A stretch of DNA of 64,000 bases, from positions 21,703-85,702 of the forward strand of contig CAISDJ010000141.1 of the NCBI GenBank assembly GCA_903884105.1. Direction: 5' to 3'. Shown piece by piece: positions 8,909 through 17,687 of the stretch. Position 1 is the stretch's first letter. Every line of letters starts with the position of its first letter. Source of the DNA: an uncultured Pseudomonadota bacterium (GTDB lineage: Bacteria > Pseudomonadota > Gammaproteobacteria > Steroidobacterales > Steroidobacteraceae). The position numbers and the translations under genes are program-made. The notes beneath the pieces were generated by a model that saw only the letters and a program-made list of their open reading frames with translations, was not told where the DNA came from and did not search any database.

Positions 8909-10537
8909 CTAGAACACTGCAGCATAGAGAGCGGTGATCGCGCCGATCACGCTCGCCAGCAGAACGCTGTGCCCGAACGTGAAGCGGAACAGCTTGCCTT
9001 CCTCCGAGCGGGCCATCCCGGTGGCGGCCACTGCGACAGCAAGACTCTGCAGGCTGATCATCTTGCCCATCACGCCGCCCGCCGAATTCGCCGCGGCCAT
9101 CAGCACCGGGTTGAACCCGAGCGTGTTGGCGGTCACCACCTGCAGGTTGCCGAACAGCGCATTCGCAGACGTGTCGCTGCCTGTCAGGAACACCGCCAGC
9201 CACCCGAGCATCGCGCTGAAGAACGGAAAGAGGACACCGGTGGCCGCGAAGGCCAGGCCGAGCGTCGCCGTGGCGCCGCTGTAGTTCATCAGGAACGCGA
9301 GGCCGAGCACCGACGCGATCGTGAGCATCGAGAACGCCATCTGCCGGACGACCGACCCGAGCAGGCGGAAGTACCGTCCTGGCGAGACCTTCAGGAAGAC
9401 CGCGGACACGATAGTCGCGAGCGCGCAGGCCGATCCGGCCGCCGACACCCAGTTCAGCGTGTAGATGGCAGGATACGGCGTGGGCGTCGCTACCACGGGC
9501 GCGCCCCTCATGATCAGGTTGTGCAAGCCCGGCCACTCGATCGGGATCGTCACCGCATTGAGCGTGCTGCCGATGACGCCGCTACCCCACAGCAGCACGA
9601 AGAACACCAGGAAAAGGTACGGCGACCACGCGAACAGCACGCGCCCGAAGCCGTGCCGGGTGATCTGGACGCTGCCTTGCACCTGCCCCGCCAGGATCAT
9701 CGGGCTGTACTGCGTGAAATTGTCCGCGGGTTGCCAGACCTTGAACAGCAGGATCAACCCGAGGATGGCGGTGAGCGCGGCAATGATGTCCACCAGTTCA
9801 GGACCGATGTAACTCGACACGACGAGCTGCATCGACGCAAAGCAGAGCCCGCACACCACCACGGCGGGAAGCACGCCCTTCAGTCCCCGGGGCCCGCACA
9901 TGACGAGGATCAGGTACGCGGGGATGAACAGCGACACCGGCGCACACAACCGGCCGACCCAGAGGCTCAGTTCGTCGAGCGGCAGGCCCGTGATCCCTGC
10001 GAGCGTGATCACCGGAATGCCGATCGAACCGAAGGCCACGGGTGCCGTATTGGCAAGCAGGCAGATGGCTGCCGCGAAGAAAGGCGAAAAGCCGAGACCG
10101 GTCATCATGGCCGCTGCCACGGCCACCGGCGTCGCGAACCCGGCAGCGCCTTCAATGAAGGCGCCGAGGGCGAACGCGATCAACAACGCTTGCAGGCGCC
10201 GGTCGCTGGTCAGGCCGCCGATGGAATCCTTGATGACTTCGAACTGCCCCGTTTCCACCGTCAGCCTGTAAAGCACGATGGCCCAGAAGACGACCCAGCC
10301 GATCGGGAACAAGCCGAATGCGGCCCCCATCGCCGTCGAGCTGACGACGAGCGTGCCCGGCATGCCGTAGACGCCGATCGCGACCACGATTGCAGTCGCG
10401 AGCCCCGCAAGCGCGGCCATCCATGATGGCTTGCGCAACACGCCGAGCAGCAACAGCAATACGAAGATGGGTGCCCCCGCGGCGAGGGCGGACAAGGCAA
10501 GGCTGCCCGCAATGGGAATGTATTCCTGCTGCCACAT
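8909..10537 (-). CDS. lctP: L-lactate/glycolate permease family transporter
   Basis: The 542-residue polytopic protein is of LctP/LldP/GlcA type and close to the family's usual length. It has about 12-14 hydrophobic segments and family-typical stretches such as GAFIEGAAGFATPVAVAA and FGSIGIPVITLAGITGLP. It probably imports lactate, glycolate or related 2-hydroxyacids with protons across the inner membrane. It diverges from glycerate 2-kinase, and a hydroxypyruvate/glyoxylate reductase lies just beyond, favouring a glycolate/glycerate substrate over lactate by context. The start ATG has a GGAGAG-like Shine-Dalgarno. Substrate choice is inference. Confidence 0.92.
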   Translation of the reverse strand: MWQQEYIPIAGSLALSALAAGAPIFVLLLLLGVLRKPSWMAALAGLATAIVVAIGVYGMPGTLVVSSTAMGAAFGLFPIGWVVFWAIVLYRLTVETGQFEVIKDSIGGLTSDRRLQALLIAFALGAFIEGAAGFATPVAVAAAMMTGLGFSPFFAAAICLLANTAPVAFGSIGIPVITLAGITGLPLDELSLWVGRLCAPVSLFIPAYLILVMCGPRGLKGVLPAVVVCGLCFASMQLVVSSYIGPELVDIIAALTAILGLILLFKVWQPADNFTQYSPMILAGQVQGSVQITRHGFGRVLFAWSPYLFLVFFVLLWGSGVIGSTLNAVTIPIEWPGLHNLIMRGAPVVATPTPYPAIYTLNWVSAAGSACALATIVSAVFLKVSPGRYFRLLGSVVRQMAFSMLTIASVLGLAFLMNYSGATATLGLAFAATGVLFPFFSAMLGWLAVFLTGSDTSANALFGNLQVVTANTLGFNPVLMAAANSAGGVMGKMISLQSLAVAVAATGMARSEEGKLFRFTFGHSVLLASVIGAITALYAAVF

Positions 10538-10639
10538 GGGTCCGCTCTCCGCTCTTCTTGGTTGGCTCGACGGATCGCCTCGGCGGACGGTGCCGGCACG
10601 AGGTGCAGGCGAGTGTACAGGATCACTTCGCCGTTACAT

Positions 10640-10648
10640 TGCTATAGT
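10640..10648 (+). promoter_or_regulatory. Extended -10 promoter element of the glycerate kinase gene
   Basis: TGCTATAGT fits an extended -10 (TGN-TATAGT). The distance from the hexamer end to the ATG at 10655 is 6 nt, so transcription would begin at or next to the start codon. No Shine-Dalgarno is visible, consistent with a leaderless mRNA. No good -35 box was found, as is common for extended -10 promoters. Confidence 0.45.
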
Positions 10649-10654
10649 CCGGCC

Positions 10655-11932
10655 ATGCATGCAGAGACCGCCCCTACCCTGCTCCGGCACCTCTTCCAGA
10701 CCGCCGTCGACGCTGTTTCCGCGGAGCAGGTGCTGCGGGGCCAGCTGCCCGTCGATGCTGCGCCAGGAACAACGATTGTGCTGGGCGCAGGCAAGGCAGC
10801 GGCAGCCATGGCTGCAGTGGCGGCACGCACGCTGCGCGGTCGGGTAACGGGACTCGTGGTGACCCGATATGGGCATGGACTTCCGCTCGAGGCCGGTACG
10901 GTCATCGAGTGCGTCGAAGCGGCCCATCCGGTCCCTGATGCCGCGGCGCAGCAGGCCGCGAACCGCATGCTCGACCTCGTGCGTGGCGCGAGGGAGGGCG
11001 ATCGCATCGTGTTCCTGTTGTCCGGCGGAGCGTCCTCGCTTTTGCCGCTGCCGGCCGCCGGCCTTGAGCTCGACGACAAACGCAAGGTCACCCGCGCCTT
11101 GCTCGACTGCGGCGCCCGCATCGACGAGATCAACTGCGTGCGTCGGCATTTGTCGGCAATCAAGGGAGGTCGCCTGGCTCGCGCGACGCAGGTACCGATC
11201 CTGACGCTTGCCATCTCCGATGTGCCGGGGAACAACCCCATCGATATCGGTTCGGGACCGACCGTGCCGGATCCCACGACGCTCACCGACGCACGCGACG
11301 TCATCGCCCGATACCGGCTTGCAGTCCCCGATGCGGTGCGCCTCGCGCTTCAGGATCCGGCCAACGAGACCCCCAAGCCCGCGCCCGACGATGCGACGCG
11401 CCTGACGACACGCATCGTCGCAACGTCGCACGATGCCTTGTCCGCCGCGACTGCCGCTGCACAGGCAGCGGGCTACGAGGTCGTCCTGCTGGGCGAGAAC
11501 CTCGAGGGGGACGCACAGGCGCTGGGCGCCGAGCACGCCGCGCTCGCGCGGAACTACGCGCGACGCCCGGGACGCTGGCTGCTCTTGTCAGGCGGTGAAA
11601 CTACCGTCACGGTCCGCGAACGCAATGGCAGGGGCGGACGCAACCTCGAATACCTCGCCGGGCTGGCGGTCGGACTCGATGGCCATCCACGGATCCATGC
11701 GCTGGCGTGCGATACCGACGGCATCGACGGCACCGAGGACAATGCGGGCGCGGTGCTGACGCCCACCACGCTCGAAGACGCTGCAGCCCGAGGCATCGAC
11801 GGTCGCGACTGCCTGGCCCGCAACCGCACTTACGATCTGTTCGCGGCAGCCGGCGGACTCATCGTCACCGGCCCGACGCGCACGAACGTCAACGATTTCC
11901 GCGCGATCCTCGTCGAGGGCCGTGCGCCTTAG
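10655..11932 (+). CDS. gckA: Glycerate 2-kinase (GckA/TtuD type, MOFRL)
   Basis: The 425-residue product matches the DUF4147/MOFRL glycerate 2-kinase family in length and motifs. It has an N-terminal domain with VLGAGKAAAAMA and the phosphate-binding SGGASSLLPLP. The C-terminal MOFRL domain contains LLLSGGETTVTV and the ALACDTDGIDG segment. It phosphorylates D-glycerate to 2-phosphoglycerate in the cytoplasm, feeding glycolysis. Older annotations call the family hydroxypyruvate reductase. An upstream in-frame ATG at 10562 would give an unnatural Arg-rich extension overlapping the promoter, so 10655 was chosen. Its TAG overlaps the TAA of the convergent reductase gene by 3 bases. Confidence 0.92.
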   Translation: MHAETAPTLLRHLFQTAVDAVSAEQVLRGQLPVDAAPGTTIVLGAGKAAAAMAAVAARTLRGRVTGLVVTRYGHGLPLEAGTVIECVEAAHPVPDAAAQQAANRMLDLVRGAREGDRIVFLLSGGASSLLPLPAAGLELDDKRKVTRALLDCGARIDEINCVRRHLSAIKGGRLARATQVPILTLAISDVPGNNPIDIGSGPTVPDPTTLTDARDVIARYRLAVPDAVRLALQDPANETPKPAPDDATRLTTRIVATSHDALSAATAAAQAAGYEVVLLGENLEGDAQALGAEHAALARNYARRPGRWLLLSGGETTVTVRERNGRGGRNLEYLAGLAVGLDGHPRIHALACDTDGIDGTEDNAGAVLTPTTLEDAAARGIDGRDCLARNRTYDLFAAAGGLIVTGPTRTNVNDFRAILVEGRAP

Positions 11933-12879
11933 GCCAACCGATTGACGGCGGACTGACCCCGCTCCAGCGCATCGAACGCGTCGAGCAGGATCGCGGCCAT
12001 GCCTTCGCGCGCTTCGATCGTGGAGCTGCCGATGTGCGGCAGGATGAAGGCACTGGCCAAGTCGTAGTAACGCGCATCGAGGTTCGGCTCGTTGGTGAAG
12101 ACATCGAGTCCCGCCGCGCGCAGCTTGCCCGAGCGCAGCGCTGCGATCAGCGCGTCGTCCTTGACGACATTGCCACGCGCGATGTTCACCACGATGGCGC
12201 CATCAGGCAGCCGTGCGATGCGTTCCTCGTCCAGCAGGTGGTGGGTCTCGGGAGTCAGCGGGCAGGCCAGCATCAGGAACTCGCATTGCGGCAGCAGCGT
12301 GTCGAGCTGCGCGTGATACTTCGCGCCACCCTCTTCCGCCGCAGGCAGCGGCCGGCGGTTGTGATAGTGGATCTCCATGCCGAACGCGGCGGCTCGCGTC
12401 GCGATGGCCTGGCCGATGCGGCCCATGCCCACGACCCCCATGCGCTTGCCGGACAGCTGCACGCCGGGCAGCTGCACCGGGGTCCAGCCGGTCCATTGAC
12501 GACTGTGGATGAGCCGCAGGCTCTCGTTGCCGCGACGCGCGGCGCCGAGGACAAGGAACATCGCCGTTTCGGCCGTCGCATCGGTCAGCACGTCCGGCGT
12601 ATTGAAGACGGCAATGCCGCGGGCCTTGGCCGCGACGACATCCACATGGTCGTATCCCACGGAGTACGTGGCGATCATGCGCACCGAGGCGGGCAACGCC
12701 GCGAGGGTGCCGGCGTCCATGCGATCGCCGACCGTGACCATGAGGACATCGCAGCCCTCGGCCTCGCGCAGCAGCGCCTCGCGCGTGAGTCGCTCCCCGG
12801 TTTCGTTGAAACGGGTTGCCCTGCGCGACGCAATCAGTGCACGTACCGACGGCAGGACCGGGAATGTCACCAGCAGCAT
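11929..12879 (-). CDS. D-2-hydroxyacid dehydrogenase (glyoxylate/hydroxypyruvate reductase)
   Basis: The 316-residue protein is of the D-isomer-specific 2-hydroxyacid dehydrogenase family. The NAD(P) site is GMGRIGQAIATRA. The catalytic residues are all present: Arg in NIARGNVV, Glu in FTNEPN and His in LPHIGSST. It is most like glyoxylate/hydroxypyruvate reductases that make glycolate or D-glycerate. Together with the convergent glycerate 2-kinase and the hydroxyacid permease this gives hydroxypyruvate to glycerate to 2-phosphoglycerate. The start ATG is preceded by GAGGT at a suitable distance. Exact substrate and cofactor preference cannot be read from the sequence. Confidence 0.9.
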   Translation of the reverse strand: MLLVTFPVLPSVRALIASRRATRFNETGERLTREALLREAEGCDVLMVTVGDRMDAGTLAALPASVRMIATYSVGYDHVDVVAAKARGIAVFNTPDVLTDATAETAMFLVLGAARRGNESLRLIHSRQWTGWTPVQLPGVQLSGKRMGVVGMGRIGQAIATRAAAFGMEIHYHNRRPLPAAEEGGAKYHAQLDTLLPQCEFLMLACPLTPETHHLLDEERIARLPDGAIVVNIARGNVVKDDALIAALRSGKLRAAGLDVFTNEPNLDARYYDLASAFILPHIGSSTIEAREGMAAILLDAFDALERGQSAVNRLA

Positions 12880-12947
12880 GATGGACCTCGACAATGACCA
12901 GGAACGAGAGTGTAGCGGCGCGCGACGACCGACGCCCGCAGCCTTGA

Positions 12948-15515
12948 TTACAGCGTCGCAACCACTTTCTGCAGCCGCGCCACGAGCTCCGCGCAGCCGG
13001 ACAGTCGCTCGGCCTCGTCGGCCAGCACGGCCGCAAACGCGCGCTTCTTGAATTCGCGCACGTCGATGCCGCCGGGAAGGTCGCGGGCGGCGGAGCTTGC
13101 CAGCAGGTCGAACAGGCGGTCGATGGCATCCAGCCGGCCCCACAGGTAGTCGTGCTCCCGGGCCTTGCGACTGAAGAACGCACCGAAGCCGCCGAACTCG
13201 GCGCCCTTGAGCGCAGCGGGTCCAATGCCGGCGCGGAGCGACAGCGCATCCTCGGGGCTGATGCGATCCACGACGATCTCGCCTAGCTCGCCGAGCTTGT
13301 GCTCCTCGCGCGAGCGGATCATCGGCAGCAGGATGATGTCCCAGAAGACGAATCCGATATACGCGATGAGCAGGTCGCGGCGGCACGACGCACCGAGTGC
13401 GAGGAACTCGGGCGACGCGAGCACTGCGTCCGCCTCCTCGTTGAAGCGGACGAAGTGGCACTCGAGGCTGACCTGGTCGACCAGCGCGGTGACGGCCACC
13501 CCGCGCCGCTCCACGAAGGCGTCGGCATCCGGCAGGCGTTCGGGCTGCATCGCAGCCGACACATCCCGCGCAAAGAGCTCCCGGATCTGCTCGGCGGCAC
13601 CGCTGCTCAGGAAGCGGCTGCTCTCGTAGGCGTTCAGGGCCTCCAGGCAGCCATAGACCCGCGCCTTGAAGTCGTCGAGCGCACCGGAGGTCAGGCCTTG
13701 CAGCTGCGGCTCGGACAGGCGCGGATAGAAGCGGTTGATGGCGTGGATGACGAAGTAGTGCCGCCGGTAGCGATACGCGAGGTTCAGGTTGACCATGAAC
13801 GTCATCGACGGCGCGAGGCCGGCTTCGCTCCGCGCAGCAGCCGGAATGTCGTAGCTGGCCTGGTAGATGTGGTTGCGCCGGGCCCAGACGTCGAGTACCT
13901 CCGCCACCCACAGAGCGCGCGGCGAGTTGTGCGAGTAACCGCAGACCGAACACACGAGCTGGGAGAGGTAGTCGAGCGCCTCACCGATCATCAGCCGGAC
14001 GTACTGGTTGTACGTGATGCGCGCATCGGCCATCAGCACGCGGCCCGCATCGATGCGCCACCGCTGCAGCTGCTCCGCCGTGACCGGCTCGTCGAGGGCC
14101 TGGCCCGCGATCGCCTCCACGCGCGCGACGACATCGGGCCGTACCGCCTCGATCGCTGCCCGCTCGCGGCGGGCCTGCTCGTTCAGCCGGCCGATCCACG
14201 CGAGTTCGTCGTTGATGGGATCGGAGCGCGGCAGGTCCGACAGCGCGCTGCGGATCGTGCCGAAGAATCCCGGCACCTGCCCGGGCGCGGGCGCCGCACG
14301 GCTCTTGGGATTGGGGTCGATATAGACGAGGCGCCGGTCAACCTCGCGAAAGGCGGCATGCGACTTCAGCGCTTCGATGGCAATGTGGAAGGGCTTGTTC
14401 GTCAGGATGCTGCCGTCGACGAGGACCGCGTCCTCGGGATCCAGCCCGAGATCCCGGTAGTGCCCGAAATTCTCGTCCAGGAATTCCTCGCGCCGCGGCC
14501 AGGAGCGCTCGCGTCCCGCAAGCAAGGCATCCATCTCACGGACCTGGACCGGCGGAAACGCCGCCGGATACGACGACGTGGCACGCGCCGCAAACGCCAG
14601 TGACGGCACGTTGTCCCGACCGAAATCGCTGACCTCGGCGCCCGTCTGGCGGTGTTCGTAGGCAAACCGCAGCACCTGCCGGTGTTCGCGCTCGCGGACG
14701 ATGGGCGGGTCGTGCAGGTGGATCAGCCGTTCGGCGCCGTAGTAATCCGTCACCGTCACCGCGAGGTCGAGCCGCTGTCCCGCAGGCACCAGTGACGCGC
14801 CGGGCCGCGGTGGATCGCCCATCTCCTCCATCGCGTCGAGCAACAGCGCGCTCAGGCTGCTGCCGTCGAGCGGCGGCTCGAACCACCGCGAGCGCAGGAA
14901 CATCGACAGCTTGTCGCGCGTCTCGCGGTCGACCGACTGCTTGAGCAACCTCATGCGCTTGAGTTCCCACAGGAACGGCCGCAGGAACGGCCGCACGTAC
15001 CATTTGTGCCACGGCTCGGCCTTCGCCTCGGGCGCAAGCAGGTGCGCGATGTCGACATCGTCCAGCCACACGTCCGTCACGGAATCGACCCTGAGGTCGT
15101 GCGCAATCGCGCGCGCGAGCACGATGCCGTTGATGCCGCCGGATGACGCACCCGCAATGACATCGACGATGACGCGCAGGTCGAGGCCGCGCCCGCCAAT
15201 GGCCTTCAGCGCATCGAAATAGATATCCTCGGTGGACGGCGAGCGGCCGTCGACCTGCCCGGGCTTGAAGACATGCTCCGTGCGCTGCTTCTGCGCAGGT
15301 GCGATCGCGCCGTGATAGGCCCTGGAGGCGCGGACCAGCTTCAGGATTTCCTTGGTGATGCCGTGCTGGTAGATGGCGAGCGACACCCCGCCGTAGCAGA
15401 CGAGCGCGATCCGCAGCTCCTTCTCCTTGATCGCCGCGCCGACAGGGACTGCCTGGATCGGATCCGTCACGACAACCGGGGTCCGGCAGTGAGCCGCAGT
15501 ACGGCAGCACGACAT
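12948..15515 (-). CDS. Patatin-like phospholipase (DUF3376-type patatin-related protein)
   Basis: The 855-residue protein begins with RIALVCYGGVSLAIYQHGIT, the oxyanion-type glycine turn of long patatin-related proteins. It carries the nucleophile elbow G-A-S124-S-G and the catalytic Asp in LVDGSILTNKP, so the Ser-Asp dyad is intact. The long C-terminal half corresponds to the DUF3376-like region with several helical segments. A lipid acyl hydrolase activity is expected; no signal peptide is seen, so it is likely cytoplasmic or membrane-associated. The start may instead be the GTG at 15470, which leaves only about 15 residues before the conserved domain. It diverges from the Pho-box-linked gene at 15773, hinting at phospholipid turnover in phosphate limitation. 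Confidence 0.85.
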   Translation of the reverse strand: MSCCRTAAHCRTPVVVTDPIQAVPVGAAIKEKELRIALVCYGGVSLAIYQHGITKEILKLVRASRAYHGAIAPAQKQRTEHVFKPGQVDGRSPSTEDIYFDALKAIGGRGLDLRVIVDVIAGASSGGINGIVLARAIAHDLRVDSVTDVWLDDVDIAHLLAPEAKAEPWHKWYVRPFLRPFLWELKRMRLLKQSVDRETRDKLSMFLRSRWFEPPLDGSSLSALLLDAMEEMGDPPRPGASLVPAGQRLDLAVTVTDYYGAERLIHLHDPPIVREREHRQVLRFAYEHRQTGAEVSDFGRDNVPSLAFAARATSSYPAAFPPVQVREMDALLAGRERSWPRREEFLDENFGHYRDLGLDPEDAVLVDGSILTNKPFHIAIEALKSHAAFREVDRRLVYIDPNPKSRAAPAPGQVPGFFGTIRSALSDLPRSDPINDELAWIGRLNEQARRERAAIEAVRPDVVARVEAIAGQALDEPVTAEQLQRWRIDAGRVLMADARITYNQYVRLMIGEALDYLSQLVCSVCGYSHNSPRALWVAEVLDVWARRNHIYQASYDIPAAARSEAGLAPSMTFMVNLNLAYRYRRHYFVIHAINRFYPRLSEPQLQGLTSGALDDFKARVYGCLEALNAYESSRFLSSGAAEQIRELFARDVSAAMQPERLPDADAFVERRGVAVTALVDQVSLECHFVRFNEEADAVLASPEFLALGASCRRDLLIAYIGFVFWDIILLPMIRSREEHKLGELGEIVVDRISPEDALSLRAGIGPAALKGAEFGGFGAFFSRKAREHDYLWGRLDAIDRLFDLLASSAARDLPGGIDVREFKKRAFAAVLADEAERLSGCAELVARLQKVVATL

Positions 15516-15678
15516 CGATTCGCCGGGAGGCGAGGAAGCGACACGCAGTATTGGAACTCGATGTCCGTCATTGGCTTTGTAGTCGGATAGACCGGCGTTG
15601 TGTCGGATTCTGTCAACTGGCGCAGTTCCCGCTGCCCGCGGCCGCCCCCACAGCCATTGATGGACGGCCGTCGCCGTT

Positions 15679-15696
15679 CCGTCAATAAGCTGTCAT
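15679..15696 (+). promoter_or_regulatory. Pho box (PhoB binding site)
   Basis: CCGTCAA-TAAG-CTGTCAT matches the PhoB consensus of two CTGTCAT repeats with a 4-bp spacer: 5 of 7 in the first repeat and 7 of 7 in the second. It sits about 77 bp before the ATG of the choice-of-anchor I gene and about 165 bp from the divergent patatin start, so PhoB could act on either. Confidence 0.55.
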
Positions 15697-15772
15697 CTGG
15701 ACGCCTTAGTGTCTCGTGTTCCGGCGCCGAACCTTGGCACCGCCCCGCCTACAAGACAAGAGGATACCCAAA

Positions 15773-17440
15773 ATGACGAAAGTCGCTTCCATGGTCGCGC
15801 TGCTGCTGGCAGCCAGCGCAGCGTCTGCCGCCCCGGATTATACGGTCGAACTGAAGCAAGTCGGCACTTACGCGTCAGGCGCTTTCGCCGTCGGCGGTGC
15901 CGAGATCGTCTCCTACGACCCGCTCACGCGCCGCGCCTTCGTGGTGAACGCCGCGCAGACAACGGTCGACGTGCTCGACATCCGCGACCCCGCGAATCCG
16001 GTCAAGGTCGGCAACATCGACGCCTCGGCGCTCGGCGGGTCGGCCAACAGCGTGGACGTGAAGCTCGGTATCGTCGCCGTTGCCATCGAAGCCGACGTGA
16101 AGACGGACCCAGGCATCGTCGCCTTCTATCGCAGTTACGACCTCAAGTACCTCGGCCAGGTGGCCGTTGGCGCGCTGCCGGACATGGTCACGTTCACGCC
16201 GGACGGCCGCTACGTGCTGGTAGCCAACGAAGGCGAGCCGGACGCCAGTTACCTCGTCGACCCGGACGGCTCGGTCAGCATCATCGACCTGCGCCGGGGC
16301 GTTGCCCGCGCGACTGTCAAGCATGCCACGTTCACGGCATTCAACAGCCAGATCGACACGTTGCGCGCCCAGGGTGTACGCATCTACGGGCCGCAACCCG
16401 ACCTCACTGTTGCCCAGAACCTCGAACCCGAGTACATCACCGTCGAAGGCAACCGTGCGTATGTCACGCTGCAGGAAGCCAACGCCATCGCGACCATCGA
16501 CATCGCCCAGGCGAAGGTGTTGAAGATCCAGCCGCTCGGCTACAAGGATCACATGCTGCCGGAGAACAAGATCGATGCAAGCGATCGCGACGGCACCACG
16601 GTGTTCGACGGCGTTTCTTTCCGTGGAGCCATCAATCTCCAGAACTGGCCGGTGTTCGGCATGTACCAGCCCGATTCCATCGGCAGCTACACCGTCAAAG
16701 GGGTGACCTACCTGGTCACGGCGAACGAAGGCGACACGCGCTCGGTGGCAGGCTTCGACGAAGAGGTTCGCATGGCGAGCGCCCTGGTTGACCCGGCGTT
16801 CCCGAACCTGGCGGCGCTGCAGGGAGCGGCCAGCCTGGGCCGCCTTACGTTGACCAGAGCCACGGGCAATACCGATGGTGATGCGGAACTCGAGCAGCTG
16901 TACGTACCGGGTGCGCGTTCGTTCTCGATCTGGAATGCGGCGACCGGCGCGCAGGTGTTCGACAGCGGTTCGGACTTCGAGAGCATCATCGGCAATCTCC
17001 GTCCCCAGGGTTTCAATGCCAATCACGAGCTCAACAACGACGCCGCGAGCGCCAACAGCAAGTCTTTCGACACACGCAGCGACAACAAGGGTCCGGAGCC
17101 TGAAGGCCTCGCGCTCGGGACGTACTTCGGTCGTAGCTACGCCTTCATCGGCATGGAGCGGGCCAGCGGCATCATGGTGTACGACATCACGGATCCGGTC
17201 GCCCCGGAGTTCATCCAGTACATCGACAATCGCAACCTGGCCGTGCCGGCATGCACGGGCGCCATCAACCCGGCGACCGGACTCTGCTCCGACTCGAACC
17301 CTGCCGCCGGCGACCTCGGCCCGGAAGGCCTGCACTTCGTGCCCTGGTACCTGAGCCCGACCTACCGTCCGCTGCTGATCGTGGGCAACGAGATCAGTGG
17401 CAGCACCACGTTCTACCAGCTTGAGCTGAAGGCTCAGTAG
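15773..17440 (+). CDS. Secreted choice-of-anchor I family protein (beta-propeller)
   Basis: The 555-residue protein has a signal peptide (MTKVASMVALLLAASAASA) and then WD/YVTN-like propeller repeats, with phrases such as FVVNAAQTTVDVLDI, YVLVANEGEPDAS and LVTANEGDTRSV. This pattern is typical of choice-of-anchor I proteins, often annotated as alkaline phosphatases and sometimes found beside PhoX. The C-terminus keeps the family phrase GNEISGSTTFYQL. An upstream ATG at 15716 would add 19 basic residues before the signal peptide; the ATG at 15773 with AAGAGG upstream was chosen. The Pho box upstream and the PhoX neighbour support a role in phosphate acquisition, though catalytic residues are not established for this family. 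Confidence 0.85.
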   Translation: MTKVASMVALLLAASAASAAPDYTVELKQVGTYASGAFAVGGAEIVSYDPLTRRAFVVNAAQTTVDVLDIRDPANPVKVGNIDASALGGSANSVDVKLGIVAVAIEADVKTDPGIVAFYRSYDLKYLGQVAVGALPDMVTFTPDGRYVLVANEGEPDASYLVDPDGSVSIIDLRRGVARATVKHATFTAFNSQIDTLRAQGVRIYGPQPDLTVAQNLEPEYITVEGNRAYVTLQEANAIATIDIAQAKVLKIQPLGYKDHMLPENKIDASDRDGTTVFDGVSFRGAINLQNWPVFGMYQPDSIGSYTVKGVTYLVTANEGDTRSVAGFDEEVRMASALVDPAFPNLAALQGAASLGRLTLTRATGNTDGDAELEQLYVPGARSFSIWNAATGAQVFDSGSDFESIIGNLRPQGFNANHELNNDAASANSKSFDTRSDNKGPEPEGLALGTYFGRSYAFIGMERASGIMVYDITDPVAPEFIQYIDNRNLAVPACTGAINPATGLCSDSNPAAGDLGPEGLHFVPWYLSPTYRPLLIVGNEISGSTTFYQLELKAQ

Positions 17441-17452
17441 GCCCGCCCCCAG

Positions 17453-17484
17453 CCGGGGACAGGCCGATGACGGTCTGTCCCCGG
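17453..17484 (+). terminator. Strong hairpin after the choice-of-anchor I gene
   Basis: A perfect 10-bp inverted repeat, CCGGGGACAG at 17453-17462 and CTGTCCCCGG at 17475-17484, has a 12-nt loop and begins 12 bp after the stop codon. No T run follows. It may terminate or attenuate transcription, or protect the upstream mRNA. Confidence 0.5.
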
Positions 17485-17687
17485 TCAAGCGGATCGGTTT
17501 GATCCGGGGTGATGCCGCTCCCTTTCTCCCATCCCCACAGCGGCGACCCTTCACGCCCTTCGCCGCTTCACCAAACATTCACGCGACGGCATTTCGTCCG
17601 CAACACTCCGCGCCTAAAAGGGAAGGCAGCACCTTCGGCTTCGTGCTGATCGTGCGCCTCGTTTTTTTTCGACTGGAGAACGCAAGA

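Noticed and set aside
8969..10426. Long antisense open frame over the permease
   Set aside because: It is Arg/His/Gln-rich, has no domain, and mirrors a strong coding gene; such frames are common in GC-rich DNA.
11929..11932. Overlapping convergent stop codons (also CTAG at 26396-26399)
   Set aside because: Compact convergent gene ends are ordinary in dense genomes, so not treated as a signal by themselves.
12880..13953. Open frame extending the hydroxyacid dehydrogenase upstream into the patatin gene
   Set aside because: The extra residues are Arg/Pro-rich and match no domain; the true start with homology is at 12879.
15875..17578. Open frame of over 560 codons opposite the choice-of-anchor I gene
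   Set aside because: Composition is Arg/Val/Asp-rich without any motif, and the opposite strand has a signal peptide and family motifs.
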